DNA of 64,000 nt from assembly GCA_948567375.1 (NCBI GenBank), contig OX419759.1, positions 29,675,493 to 29,739,492 of the forward strand, read 5' to 3'. Below the pieces are notes generated by a model, which was not told the origin of the DNA, did no database searches, and worked only from the letters and a program-made list of their open reading frames with translations. Shown piece after piece: positions 1-9,780 of the stretch. The stretch's first letter is position 1, and each line of letters begins with the position of its first letter. The DNA is from Lunularia cruciata (Eukaryota; Streptophyta; Marchantiopsida; Lunulariales; Lunulariaceae). The position numbers were made by a program, and so were the translations under genes.

Positions 1-859
1 ACCTACAGTTTCTTTTTGCTAATATTTTAGTTCAGATTTTATATTACTGTTTTATGGCTTACTCCTTACGCACTCCAGAGAATGAACGAATTCATGAGAA
101 ACGAAGTTTAGAATTATAGATTAGATATGAAACGACATTATTTAGAAGTAGATATTTCTTTGATGGCAAATCATGGTTGTAAACCAAGTGTATACGAGCT
201 CCAAGGTAAAGAAGAGTACTATTGGTTCAGGTTCCCTTTAAAGATGCTTCATGTTTCCAGGTCCAGCCGTTGACTTCAACACTTACAAGGTTCAACAACA
301 TTTCCAAGAAAAGTTGGAAAACTAAAGATTTGGCATGCTCGGACTGCTCATGCAATGATATGTCTCCCTACCATCACAACATTGACCGGAATTCCAGTAA
401 TGGCTTACTAGATTGGACGCTATCCAATGCTGTAGTAACAAACCTGCCCTCGATGGTTCCTAACGAAATCATGGATGGTACCTCAGCGTCGATTAGTTAA
501 CTCGACATATTGACTATTTCAGCTGGTAAAGCAGGAACATCCGTGCGGCTCCATCCAAGGAAACGCTAATCGGCTGAGATTGTGTCGAGACTTTTGTTCC
601 TAAGTTATGTTCTTGCTCCCTAAGGACCTTCAAGAAACCAGGGTCCTCTCTTTGTTTGACTGGTTTTCGTTATGCAATCTCCCAGAGTCTTTCTGACTTT
701 GGAAGTTTTGAGGTTTTAACTGGAGACTGACTTAACCAATAGGATTTAAAACATCTTGCGTTTAATCTCGTGCCCCTCGTATATGTAAATTACACTGTGT
801 ACCTCGTTACAATCAAAGACTTCAACCGCGGCTTTATATCGTGTTCCCCTCATCACTAC
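1..859. other. No recognisable gene
   Basis: No family could be recognised on either strand. The longest open stretch (222-500, + strand, 92 codons) lacks recognisable motifs and is no longer than chance allows in this composition. The DNA is of balanced composition and without obvious repeats, unlike the AT-rich transposon blocks further right. Confidence 0.5.
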
Positions 860-957
860 ATTGGGGCCCAGCCCCATTCTATCTCTTTTGTCTCTCCCTT
901 GTGCGGGCTTAATAGGGTCTTCCCATCCTTCTTGTGCTCTATGAGGTCGGCTTTCTT
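860..957 (+). mobile_element. Decayed LINE 3' end
   Basis: This is a diverged copy of the 3' terminal 100 bases of the LINE at 6778-7886. It keeps the first hairpin (TTGGGGCCCAGCCCCAT), the 'TTTTGTCTCTCCCTTGTGCGG' -like stretch, the second hairpin region (AATAGGGTCTTCCCATCC) and the terminal GAGGTCGGCTTTCTT. No coding part of the element is recognisable upstream, so it is either a very short 5'-truncated insertion or the only part still detectable. Target duplications are not visible. Confidence 0.65.
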
Positions 958-3016
958 CTCGTCGCTACATTATCCTTACCCAGATCTCCAAACTGACATC
1001 AGAGATGAACTCCAAATTCGTTCAACCTTCGTTTCATCTTTCTTGAAATCGGTTTAAGTGTTTAGCACCTTGAGGACACGATTAATTTCAATCACCTTTT
1101 TCTTAATCGAGCATTGATAAGCGCAGACCTTTGTTCAAGTGGAAGGCCTATCTGTGAGCAGGTGGAAAGCGGTTTTGCATCATCCTCTGCAGTATGCATT
1201 TTTCCGCCGTGTTTTAAGCATGAAGAATTTGACAATGGTTCACCCTGCACTGTTTTGAACTCTTTATAAAATTTGGCTCAGAAACTCGGGCAGAGAAGAA
1301 GAAGCGAGCAACCAATCTGAAAGTTCTTTGCAGGTTTTTCGGACTTCCTATTGTCAAAATATGGAAAACGGTGCATGTAAAATCAATGAATCCGGATATT
1401 GCTGATAATTCACCGGAGCATCTATAGGTACACCCAATGGAGTCGCAAGTTTCTAGGATATCAAGCGTGGAAAAGCTGCGATGAGCTGTCCAGAGTTGGC
1501 ATTGAAAGCAGCGTCTCGAGCAGACCTATCAACCTTCCACTAAACTCAAACGTCTCCCCACATACAGTATCAACTTCCTCTGCCAGTACCGGTTTTCCAT
1601 TTGGATGCAAATACAGTGCCAGAAAAAATTATTTCGAACTATCGGCCGGGGGAGGAATCTTGGTCTTTGTCCCCTGTTTCTTGCTGTTTTAATACAAGAA
1701 GTCTAACTCGTTGGATATTATTTTCCGCTGTGAAAGTGTAGGTAAGGGTCAGTACGAAAGAATGATGATGGCTCCTAATCGATTATATGGATCCACTGAT
1801 AGTTTGGGTATATTCCGAGAATAATATCACCGCTATCATTTCTGCCGTTAAATTAAATAATATGCAGCAATACCGATTTCACTTTGATTGGATCAGTATG
1901 TACCGAGAAAGAAGCGAAAGGACCCCAAAAGGGACCAAGTAGTATACCCCGAAGGAGAAAGAAAGAAAAAAAAAAAAAGTGGATGTAAATTTGTTAATGT
2001 AACGTAAATGAAGAATTCCATATCTTTCGGCCCTAGTGCAAGATGAGAAATTTCCAGTCAGGGTCAAATATAGTGTATTGTGATGGTCTATCTTAAACAG
2101 TCTAAAAACATAAACAATATCTTGCAGGAACGGTTGCAGTACGGCAGGAGATAACTTCATATTAAGAGTTGTTGGCATAACTATCAAAATTCATTTGGGT
2201 GATTGCGTCATCTGGGTTAGAAGCGCACGCACTAAATGGTTCAATGGAATAAACATGACCTTCTTTATTTCTAGTCAGAGGAAAGATGAGAAACTGAACA
2301 CGATATCGAAAAAACTTCTTGCAATCGGAGAATGTTACTTCTTAAATTTAGCATTGGATTTTTTCAACCTCGTTTCTTAGCATTAAAAAAGCATCCTCAA
2401 GTATTCCATATAAGAATGTTCTTGAATTGCTCCCAAAATTACGCATCAGCTGAAAAATACGTAGTTTTTACCTTTGCCATTGTCAATGTTTGTCTTGAGT
2501 GAGAGGACCTCAGCGAAATTACTTTTCATTTCTTGAGTCCAGTATTAATTATTGTATTACTCCATGGAACATAATATTATAATTCTATGACTTCTCTTTA
2601 TCTGCTTGAAAGAGTTGAAAGACTAGCTTGAAAGAATGGTGTAGATAAGGTCTCCGAAGCAGATATTTCTCTTAGACTTCTCTTTTCCGGCAATGGCATA
2701 GCCTTGCTCCAAGGGCGAAATACCGCCAATGTGTGAGAAGTTCCCTATTTGTTCCATTCTGAAGAGCAGAAAGTGCTTTTCTGGCTGAAAAGAGAAAACA
2801 AGCCAAATTATTTAAGATCCAGTTCAGGATTGACCACCATAGGTTCGATCGTTCAACATCTCTCTTCGGCATGTTTGTGCAGCAAAACAATAATTCACGA
2901 GAAAGACCAAAACTTTCATGTATATGGTAGAGGTCACAACTGGTGAATATATGTTCAAAGGGTCAATGGTCCATTCATTATCTAGGTTCCTAGTAGATGT
3001 GCTTCGATACTATCTA
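958..3016. other. Unassigned sequence
   Basis: No gene was recognised. Around 1914-1980 lies a motif (GGACCAAGTAGTATACCCCGAAGG) of which related forms occur inverted near 6335-6395 and direct near 49655-49720, so it is probably another dispersed repeat. Open stretches at 1399-1692 (+) and 1879-2187 (-) have no recognisable domains. Confidence 0.4.
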
Positions 3017-3105
3017 TTGGAGCATTGCTCCATTTTACTTCTTCTGCTTTATACTTGTACGGCTTGATGGGGTTCCCCTCCTTCTTGTTATCGTAAGGTC
3101 GCCTT
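3017..3105 (+). mobile_element. Decayed LINE 3' end
   Basis: A second diverged LINE 3' terminus. The first hairpin reads TTGGAGCATTGCTCCAT: relative to the copy at 7791 both sides of one base pair have changed (G-C to A-T), preserving pairing. The second hairpin reads GATGGGGTTCCCCTCC, followed by the characteristic AAGGTCGCCTT terminus. Coding sequence upstream is not recognisable. Confidence 0.65.
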
Positions 3106-3339
3106 GGACTCTTAAATAGATGTGCTTTCTAGTGCATCTAACTCTGAGAAGAATTGACCTGATGGTAACATAATAGGAGGGAACGTGTCCATCCACCAAG
3201 GAGATTGGCCCAGTCCAAGCACAGAACAGTCGACTCTCGGGGTAAATGCAAATTGGAACTCTCCATAACTGTGATGAATAATGTGAGTAAAGTGAACGCC
3301 CCATCCTACAGGATACGACGGGTACAGAAATGGAGTCAG

Positions 3340-3370
3340 AGATGAGAGATGAGAGATGAGAGATGAGATG
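3340..3370. repeat. 7-bp microsatellite (AGATGAG)n
   Basis: About four head-to-tail copies of AGATGAG. It falls inside open stretches that run across it without stops, which explains the repeated SSLIS translations seen there; those stretches are not genes. Confidence 0.85.
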
Positions 3371-4073
3371 CAATTTATACCGCCAATGTGCAATGCATTT
3401 TTTATAAGTCACTTCATCTCGAGAACATCCCCACTAGAACTATTTGCAATCCATACAGTATTTTGAAAAGTGAGACGTATAGAATGTACTACAATATATC
3501 TACATATTAAACCACTATGGGTATTAATACCATACCTGAAAGTTTCCCAAATGCAATGTTGTTAAGTTGCCTTTATCATAACCCTAACTCTCGCAAAGTT
3601 TAGTTTTAACGTTCTTGGATTGTGTAAGTCCTCCATAACTGCAATCTCCAGACCGGAAACGAGGCATTGCGGTTATTGAGAGTCGACTGTACAGCTTTTA
3701 GATGGTACCCGAACGGGCATACTTCTTCATACAACGCTTGTAGGCGTTCAAATATGATGTTTAGATAGTAGGTAGTAACCATGGTAAACGGACGTCCCTA
3801 AATATGTTGTGTACTACATATTCTGTCAGAAGGAAGAGGACTCTAGCACTGAGTACAGTACTCATCTCCAAGCAGGCAGGACGCATATTGGTTGCCATTT
3901 CAAACCAAGGGAGAAGATTCGAGTAAGAAGGTTTATTCCAGACGTCAGCAAGCCGCACAAACGGAGTACGGCCCTGACGATCTTAACATTAACACGTTCG
4001 CGAAAAACAATTGCTGAACAGAACAGGACCGAGACTTGCAGTGCACATGCAAAATTATTTCCTTACAGTCAAC

Positions 4074-4475
4074 TTAATAAATATTAGCTGTAAAGACCAA
4101 CCATTGTGAAGGATTTGAAGACCTACTTCTGATCAAAAGGCGAGGTTCAACATCCCCTTCACTGTTCAGGGCCTTGCCACTAGAAACACCTGTGGAGATG
4201 TCAACATAGTATTGACCTGCAGAGCTACAGAAAACGAATTTGAAGAAACGCTCTTCAATGTAAAGGACCTTTAAGGCCCAATCGACATCCTCCTCGGTCA
4301 TGGAATTTCCTTTTGACGTGTTCACAAAGAAAGCTCCCTTTCCTTCTGTTGCCGTCTGACGGTATCCAATTGAATGGATCCATGTCAGGACACCAAATGA
4401 CTCGACCAATTCTTGACTTGGCACAAAGTGTTGCAGTTGAAATTTTCTCTGTCCTTTTCCTTGCACGGTGTCCAC
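4074..4475 (-). CDS. Possible coding exon, unknown protein
   Basis: A 133-codon open stretch on the minus strand whose translation has a protein-like composition without low-complexity runs (it includes WIHSIGYRQTATEGKGAFFV and DVDWALKVLYIEERFFKFVF). I recognise no family. The first codon is GTG, so if real it is an internal or decayed exon, and no flanking exons were identified. It stands out from its neighbours because the surrounding kilobase has no comparable frame. It could still be a chance ORF. Confidence 0.22.
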   Translation of the reverse strand: MDTVQGKGQRKFQLQHFVPSQELVESFGVLTWIHSIGYRQTATEGKGAFFVNTSKGNSMTEEDVDWALKVLYIEERFFKFVFCSSAGQYYVDISTGVSSGKALNSEGDVEPRLLIRSRSSNPSQWLVFTANIY

Positions 4476-4983
4476 TGTGACACGTCATTATCCGAGTTTA
4501 CCACTCTGAAAATTATTTAAACTCATTATCTCTCTTTAGGTTTCTCATAACGTCCCTATCTAAACCCGACCGCCAACCTTGATCATTCCGAATAGAACCT
4601 GGTAATACACCTGATAAGACTTCCACCATAACTCAGTCCTTGCTCATTGGCGGTTTGCAGTCTACTTCTGCGATTTCTGTACTTTTGAGCAAGATTGACT
4701 TGGCCATACTATCGTATGTACGTATCGCCTATACTCTTGCAGCCCTGTCCGTCGACAGCACATGCAATACATGCGGGAGCAGAAATTGCTTTGCATTTTT
4801 CTTTCACAAAGATATGGATTCTTTCGAAAAACTGACACGTGACATCCACTGCATACATGCGAGTTTAAAGCTTCTATGTTTATAGGTCCGGGGTTATGAT
4901 GACAATTTATACAATACCGTACTTTAAAATTCGCACCCTATTGAAGAACTTTCAAAATTAAATGAGGAAAATTGGATACAGTA
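4476..4983. other. Unassigned flank of inverted-repeat element
   Basis: No gene. A short motif CCGTACTTTAAAATT near 4917 recurs just beyond the far side of the adjacent transposon (near 6422), so the element may sit inside an older repeat or between short direct repeats. Confidence 0.35.
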
Positions 4984-5252
4984 GGGGGTTTCAGAAATAG
5001 TTAACGGAAATTTCATAACTTTTCATATAGGTATCTACTAAGCGTTGACTATATGGGTTCGGTGTGTGAATGGGAGGTAGAAAAAGTATCATTACGGAGT
5101 TCCGGCCAAGTTCTTTATTATTAATGCTCTCCATATGAGATGGTTAGTAGAAAATAAGGAATACTGAATTTTGTATTATCAATCCGTAGTGCATTGATTA
5201 CATATTAGAGTTAATAAAGTTTGTTGTTTAGAGTTAGAGTGAAAATAATTGT

Positions 5253-5414
5253 CACCAAATGGAACATCCATGATATTCGAGAATACCCATGGTAATCAAA
5301 AGTTGACAAATTTATGCATTAGACGACCGAGGCCACCAAAGGGAACATCCATGATGTTCGAGAATACCCATGGTAATCAAAAGCTGACAAATTTATACAC
5401 TAGAGGAGTGGGAA
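5253..5414 (+). repeat. Tandem ~81-bp duplication inside the TA element
   Basis: Two adjacent units beginning CACCAAA(T/G)GGAACATCCATG and ending near AAATTTAT(G/A)CA(T/C)TAGA, about 81 bases apart. The same two-unit arrangement is present in the other copy (about 50670-50830), so the duplication predates the separation of the two copies. Confidence 0.85.
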
Positions 5415-5465
5415 CACGATTTATATGGGTTTTAATATGTTAATTTAGGATTAAATGGGATTTTT

Positions 5466-5655
5466 CTCGTCGCTGCTCATTGTTGCTCGTCAATGCTCAT
5501 TGTTGCTTGTCGTTGCTTGTTATTGCCCATAGTTGCACATTGCTGCCCGTAGCCACTCGATGGCGCTCAAAGCTCAAAGCTCCTTGGTGCCCGTACACGC
5601 TCATTGCCGCTGGTTGACGCTGGTAGACGCTCGTTGCCGTGGGTAGTTACTTGAT
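5466..5655 (+). repeat. Degenerate GCTC-TTGCTGC array
   Basis: A run of imperfect 9-12-base units of the form GCTCGTTGCTGC / GCCCGTAGCC / GCTGGTTGACGC. The other copy has the matching array at about 50390-50610, with different unit number and order, as expected for slippage. Open frames across it translate to monotonous repeats and are not counted as genes. Confidence 0.75.
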
Positions 5656-6253
5656 AGTGCAAGTTGATTTTTCATCCAAACGTGAGCCGACATTGTAATC
5701 AAGTTTTTTCTAAATTTTTGTTGTACTTTTGGAGTAAAATTCCTTGATCTCCAATTAATTTCTTGGTTACCGTAAGAAAATGCAAATCATTTTCCATAAC
5801 TTGCACTATCTCTCTCACCGCACTAATATATTTGGATATGAATCAACACACCAATGCAAAACTACAAAACACACCGGTTTAGTTTAGTTTACTGACAAAA
5901 GCATTTGCAGAGCATTCATATTTGCAAATGGTGAATTTGAATTTGAATAGTTGAGAGCGGCATTTTGGATCCGCCAAATTTTTTTGTAAACCACACTTTA
6001 AAAAGCATACACCAAAAAATGTAACAACTCTCTCAAGAAGCCATATTATCTCTTTTGACGTTCATTTATTTCACTATGGAACTCTTGAACATACATTTGA
6101 TTTTTATAAATAATGCAAATTGCACGTTATATACAGTACATATGAAATGTTCATTTATTAGGACGTCGGTCTCATTATGGAATTCACACAAAATAGTTAC
6201 AAAGTATGTTATTTATCCCCTAGACATCCTGCCAACCTATTTATGAAACCCGC

Positions 6254-6644
6254 TAGTATATGCATGACTGTTCATTAAAGTTGATGATTTCGTCGTAGTA
6301 TGAACCAGGGTACTCGTATAAGTATCCACATGATGGCGTCCCTTTCCTTTTTTCCTTCGGGGTTTACCACTTGCTTCTGGCCTACAGGTTAGATACGTAG
6401 TTACTATAGAACTGCAATGACCGTACTTTAAAATTTATGCTATTGTATAGAAAATCTCAGAATTATACTGGATTGGGGGTATCTAGAATCCACATGGCGT
6501 ACACTTCTCTAATGAATTGGAAACTCGGATTTTTCTCTCTCAGACCGATACTATTAGATTCTCGTACCGAGACTATTGGGACTTAGTTCATCTTATTATC
6601 TAACGCTCGTGGCCTTTTCTATTCTATTCGGATGAAAAGTAATA
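6254..6644. other. Unassigned sequence
   Basis: No gene seen. It contains an inverted relative (about 6335-6395) of the dispersed motif at 1914-1980, and near 6631-6642 the left member of a 12-bp direct repeat that flanks the adjoining LINE fragment. Confidence 0.35.
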
Positions 6645-6747
6645 AAAAGGCGATCGCGTAAGAAAAAAGAAGGAGGGGAAGACCCCATCAAGCCGCACAA
6701 GGGAGAGAAAAAAAAAGTAACACGGGGCTAAGCCCCAATAGAGTCTG
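6645..6747 (-). mobile_element. LINE 3'-end fragment, minus orientation
   Basis: The reverse complement of this segment matches the 3' terminus of the neighbouring LINE (7783-7886) almost throughout, including both hairpins and the GGTCGCC tail. It is flanked by an imperfect 12-bp direct repeat, GATGAAAAGTAA at 6631 and GATTAAAAGTCA at 6747, which reads as an old target-site duplication of a very short 5'-truncated insertion. Confidence 0.7.
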
Positions 6748-6861
6748 ATTAAAAGTCAGATCACTTCTTGTTTCGCTCTTTCCGTCGAGCCCTCCGGGGC
6801 TCGACGAGACGTGCTCCCGAGGAGGCGGCCCGGCTGCGAAGTCGGGTTTGCGTAAGGCCTC

Positions 6862-7800
6862 GTGGGGGGCGTCGTGAAGGTCGGTTGGACTAGAGGTCTA
6901 CAGTCTTCCTTGATGGAGCGACAGTGTGAGCATACGCTACATTCTCTCTTAGTTGACTCGTCCATTCCTCAGGCTACTAGAGCACGTCTACGCTCTTGCT
7001 CCGGCAAGGGTGCAGGCTCGTGGATCCTAGCTCGACCATGCATTAGGGCTTTCCGACTCGCACCGGCTACTTTCTCTACAGCGATGAGGTTTTGCCTAGG
7101 TTTGGTCCACCCATCTGCATCTTCACTACTCACTTGTGAGTGTGGTTCTACACTAGATGCAGCGGCGGTCCACATGACACGGTGTCCTTTTGGAGGACAG
7201 AGGATAGCTACCCATGATGCCATTAGAGACATAGTGTTTGCTATGGCACGAGAGAGTGGATACTTGGCTTGGAGGGAGCGTTTGTATGCGTTGCAGACGA
7301 CACGTGTCAGGGCAGACTTATACTTGGTCCGAGATGATCAGGTGACAGTAGCGGATGTCGTGGTGACGGACCCTACGCGAGATACAGTTTCGGAGGGAGT
7401 GATTACCCATCCCCCTGGATGGGCGGCGAGTGCAGCAGCAGGTCGCAAGGTCTCCAAGTACAGGGGCATGCAGCGAGGTCACCTCTTTGTTCCTCTAGCC
7501 TTGGAGTTATATGGAGCGATGGACACGGCATTTGACACATTTGTCAGGGAGTGCGCGAGGGCTTATCATGTTAGGCGGCAGGGGGTACCACTCTCACTCT
7601 CATACTTTGTAGCTTACTTTAGACAGCGTGTATCCATTGCTCTACAGAGGGCAGTGGCTGGTGCAATCCATAGGAGAGCAATCACATTAGGTGATGTTTC
7701 TTCGGATGCTCCAGTTGTGTGTAGACCGTACGACTTGCATAGCTCGGATATCTTAGGTGCGGTAGGGCAGATTTCTCATACAGACTCTATTGGGGCTTAG
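6862..7800 (+). pseudogene. LINE ORF C-terminus: CCHC knuckle plus REL endonuclease-like domain (partial)
   Basis: An uninterrupted 312-codon frame beginning at a non-ATG codon just after a stop at 6853; it is the tail of a longer protein, so no genuine start exists here. In order: the end of the RT thumb/linker (SWILARPCIRAFRLA, residues ~54-68), a C-x-C-x9-H-x3-C knuckle (C92, C94, H104, C108) followed by the HDAIRDIV helix, then a PD-(D/E)XK-like core: RADL (~150-153), VADVVV with D165, and K196/K199 in GRKVSKYRGM, then FVPLALELYG. This order (CCHC then nuclease, C-terminal to RT) is that of R2-like, REL-type LINEs, in which the domain nicks target DNA. The fold assignment is from motif pattern; activity is not shown. 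The frame ends within the 3' hairpin. Confidence 0.8.
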
Positions 7801-7855
7801 CCCCATGTTACCTTTTTTGTCTCTCCCTTGTACGGCTTGATGGGGTCTTCCCATC
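7791..7855 (+). other. Conserved LINE 3' RNA hairpins
   Basis: Two stem-loops. The first, TGGGGCTTAGCCCCA at 7791-7805, straddles the stop codon TAG (7798-7800). The second is GATGGG/CCCATC with a GTCTT loop (7839-7855). Both are recognisable in the copies at 860, 3017, 6645 (minus), 9130 (minus) and 48395, with paired changes in the first stem. In LINEs the 3' end of the RNA is what the RT recognises, so this is the likely role. Confidence 0.7.
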
Positions 7856-7898
7856 CTTCATTTTTCCTACGCGGTCGCCTTTTTTCTCTTGTTTCGCT

Positions 7899-9129
7899 TT
7901 GAACAATGTGATCTCTAATTCGGTTATTTTCTAGAAATCTGAGGAGGAACAGGCTGATGCGGGCCTTCGCCCTCTTGCTGTGGGATACTGTCCGGTCCTT
8001 CTTTCATGGCCCGACTGGAGGCCCTATTTCCGTGGACTGCCAATAAGTAGAGAAGAGAAGCTGTGACATGCAGATAAAACCTGCTTGAACGTTAGGGGGT
8101 TAACAATATAGTTGGCAATGTTATCAAAGTTTAATGGATAACCTTCAAATGCCTTAGATACACCAGTAAGAAATAGAAAGAATAAATTAATGTAGAAAAA
8201 TGTTCAAGTTACTACGAAATATATATTTCGTAGTATTTATTATATATGTAATTAAGTACAAGAAGATAATCCAAGGAGAATGAACTGTTTTAGTAGACTT
8301 TCTAACATGAATTGGGGTTGAAATTCCAAATATGAGTTCAAAAATTCCAAAATAAATAGACGTAATTGTTTCTTGTTTACCAACATTGTGTTATGTTTCT
8401 TTATATGTTGGAGCATTGATAATCATTAATGAATAAATCATAGACACCAACGACGAGAAGAGGAGACATGAATTTAAGAAAGAAGAAATTTATATGAAGG
8501 AAAAGATGATAATATGTAAAATGAACTAAGGTTTTTTTATCCTAAGTGGAATTCTAACTTATTCAAATTTCGATTGAAAAAAAATAATTCACATGAGAAT
8601 ACAACCATTATGTTAATTTCAATTGAATACTTTCTAAATCATTAAATGTAAAATATTCGACTTGAAGAAATAAACCTTTCTAAAATACTCTAAAGCATCC
8701 CGATAAAACTGGACCCTAATATGTCCAGTTTGTAATACATAACCGTATAGATGGAAAATTGATTATGTTGATTATGTATACTATTACACCTTTGACATAA
8801 TGTAAGAAGTGGTCGAAGATCTATATTAAATGGTCATACTGTCACAGAAACACCACAGTAATGGTGAAAAATGCAGAGCGCGGTCAACTGCAGTAGAAAA
8901 CATCGGGGTTAATTCAAGCCTTGGCTCACAAATGAGATTCCTGCAGACCAACGAGTACAAGTTCCGCTTCTCTGGTCTAGGTTCGGACATAGATGTTGTC
9001 TGGTCTTGTCTCGTCCTATTTTTGGAAATCTTTCGAGAAAACACCGGCGTAATCGTCTCAGTGTTACCTTTATCATATACCAATATATGAATGATTACTC
9101 TTAGTTCAAGGTTCGTCACAGTTGAGTAG
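7899..9129. other. Unassigned AT-rich sequence
   Basis: No gene recognised. Open stretches at 8826-9119 (-) and 8830-9090 (+) overlap each other on opposite strands and have no motifs. Confidence 0.4.
8211..8234. repeat. Perfect 24-bp palindrome
   Basis: ACTACGAAATAT followed directly by its reverse complement. No role can be assigned; perfect palindromes of this length are uncommon by chance, though the AT-rich centre raises the odds. Confidence 0.8.
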
Positions 9130-9780
9130 AAGGGGACGGCGTGTGATAAGAAGGATAGGAAGACCCATCAAGCCTTCCAACGATAAGACCCGGGGGAGGG
9201 GGTAAACCCCAATAGTCTTGGTCAAATATATATATGCGCTGAGGCAACTATGAGCTATGCAGGTCAAATATATCTGCACTACAGCAATTATGAGCTATGC
9301 AAGTCATATGGTCTACAAAAAATAGAAGCATCAGCTTAATTATCACCTAGTGTGATTACTCTCTTATACCTAGAGTGATTACTCTCTTATAGATTGTCCA
9401 TGGTACAATCTATAAGTCCATGGACACACATTACCTGAAAATGCTATAAAATACTAGAACGAGAGTAAATCTAGAATGATATGCATTTACACACTCTTTG
9501 ACAAATTTTTCAAATGCAATTCCTATCACTCTATATAACTCAAAGGCTAGAGGAACAAAGAGTATGACCTTCTTGTATGCCCCTATATTTGGAGACTTCT
9601 TCCGTTCCCTTCCCACTCGCTGCCTATACAAAAAGGATGTGTGATCATTCCATACTACACTCCATCACGTGTAGGGATCGTAATCACAATATCTACTATT
9701 GTCACTTGATCATCTTGGACCAAATACAAATCTGTACTGACTTGTGATATTCATAATTCAGGATGTATCTTTTAATTCCT
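9130..9780 (-). mobile_element. Decayed LINE, minus orientation
   Basis: On the minus strand, from ~9740 down to 9431, the translation follows the REL region of the 6862 frame: VSTDLYLVQDDQVTIVDIV, then a stop, ITHP, then KVILFVPLAFELYRVIGIAF and FVKECVNAYHSR. The 3' terminus lies at ~9130-9215 with the hairpin TTGGGGTTTACCCCCT and GATGGGTCTTCCTATCC. Stops and AT drift mark it as old. Between the coding remnant and the 3' end are tandem duplications (9219-9391) absent from the younger copies. Confidence 0.8.
9219..9391. repeat. Short tandem duplications in the decayed LINE
   Basis: Two ~42-bp units beginning GGTCAAATATAT and ending GAGCTATGCA (9219 and 9261), then two ~22-bp units CCTAG(A/T)GTGATTACTCTC (from about 9347). 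They appear to have arisen after insertion. Confidence 0.7.

Larger units (their letters stand above)
4984..6253 (+). mobile_element. TA-flanked inverted-repeat element, copy 1 (non-autonomous)
   Basis: A 1,270-bp unit starting GGGGGTTTCAGAAATAG and ending in a decayed complement (CTATTTATGAAACCCGC), bounded by TA on both sides. It matches, along its whole length and in opposite orientation, the unit at 49796-51091. It contains two tandem copies of an ~81-bp segment and a degenerate GCTC-TTGCTGC array, and has no transposase-like frame. TA flanks with short inverted repeats fit a Tc1/mariner-type non-autonomous element by analogy; the superfamily is inferred, not shown. Confidence 0.75.
6778..7886 (+). 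mobile_element. 5'-truncated LINE with endonuclease-like C-terminus
   Basis: The body is bounded by a perfect 12-bp duplication, TCTTGTTTCGCT, at 6766-6777 and 7887-7898. It contains the C-terminal part of the LINE protein and a ~90-bp 3' untranslated region ending in GGTCGCCTTTTTT, with no poly(A). The GC-rich first ~80 bases have no recognisable coding. It is the best preserved member of a family with at least six further copies in this window (860, 3017, 6645, 9130, 12370, 48395), and its high GC compared with the AT-drifted old copies suggests it is recent. Confidence 0.85.

Noticed and set aside
3035-3412. Two overlapping minus-strand frames with repeated SSLIS
   Set aside because: They run across the (AGATGAG)n microsatellite and a LINE 3' end, which explains their openness.
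6645-7886. A DNA transposon with ~105-bp inverted repeats carrying a nuclease gene
   Set aside because: Each arm is flanked by its own direct repeat and the arms are LINE 3' ends, so two opposed LINE insertions are simpler; the alternative is kept as a testable point.
8826-9119. Overlapping open frames on both strands
   Set aside because: Mutual shadows in a region without motifs or repeats; no reason to prefer either.
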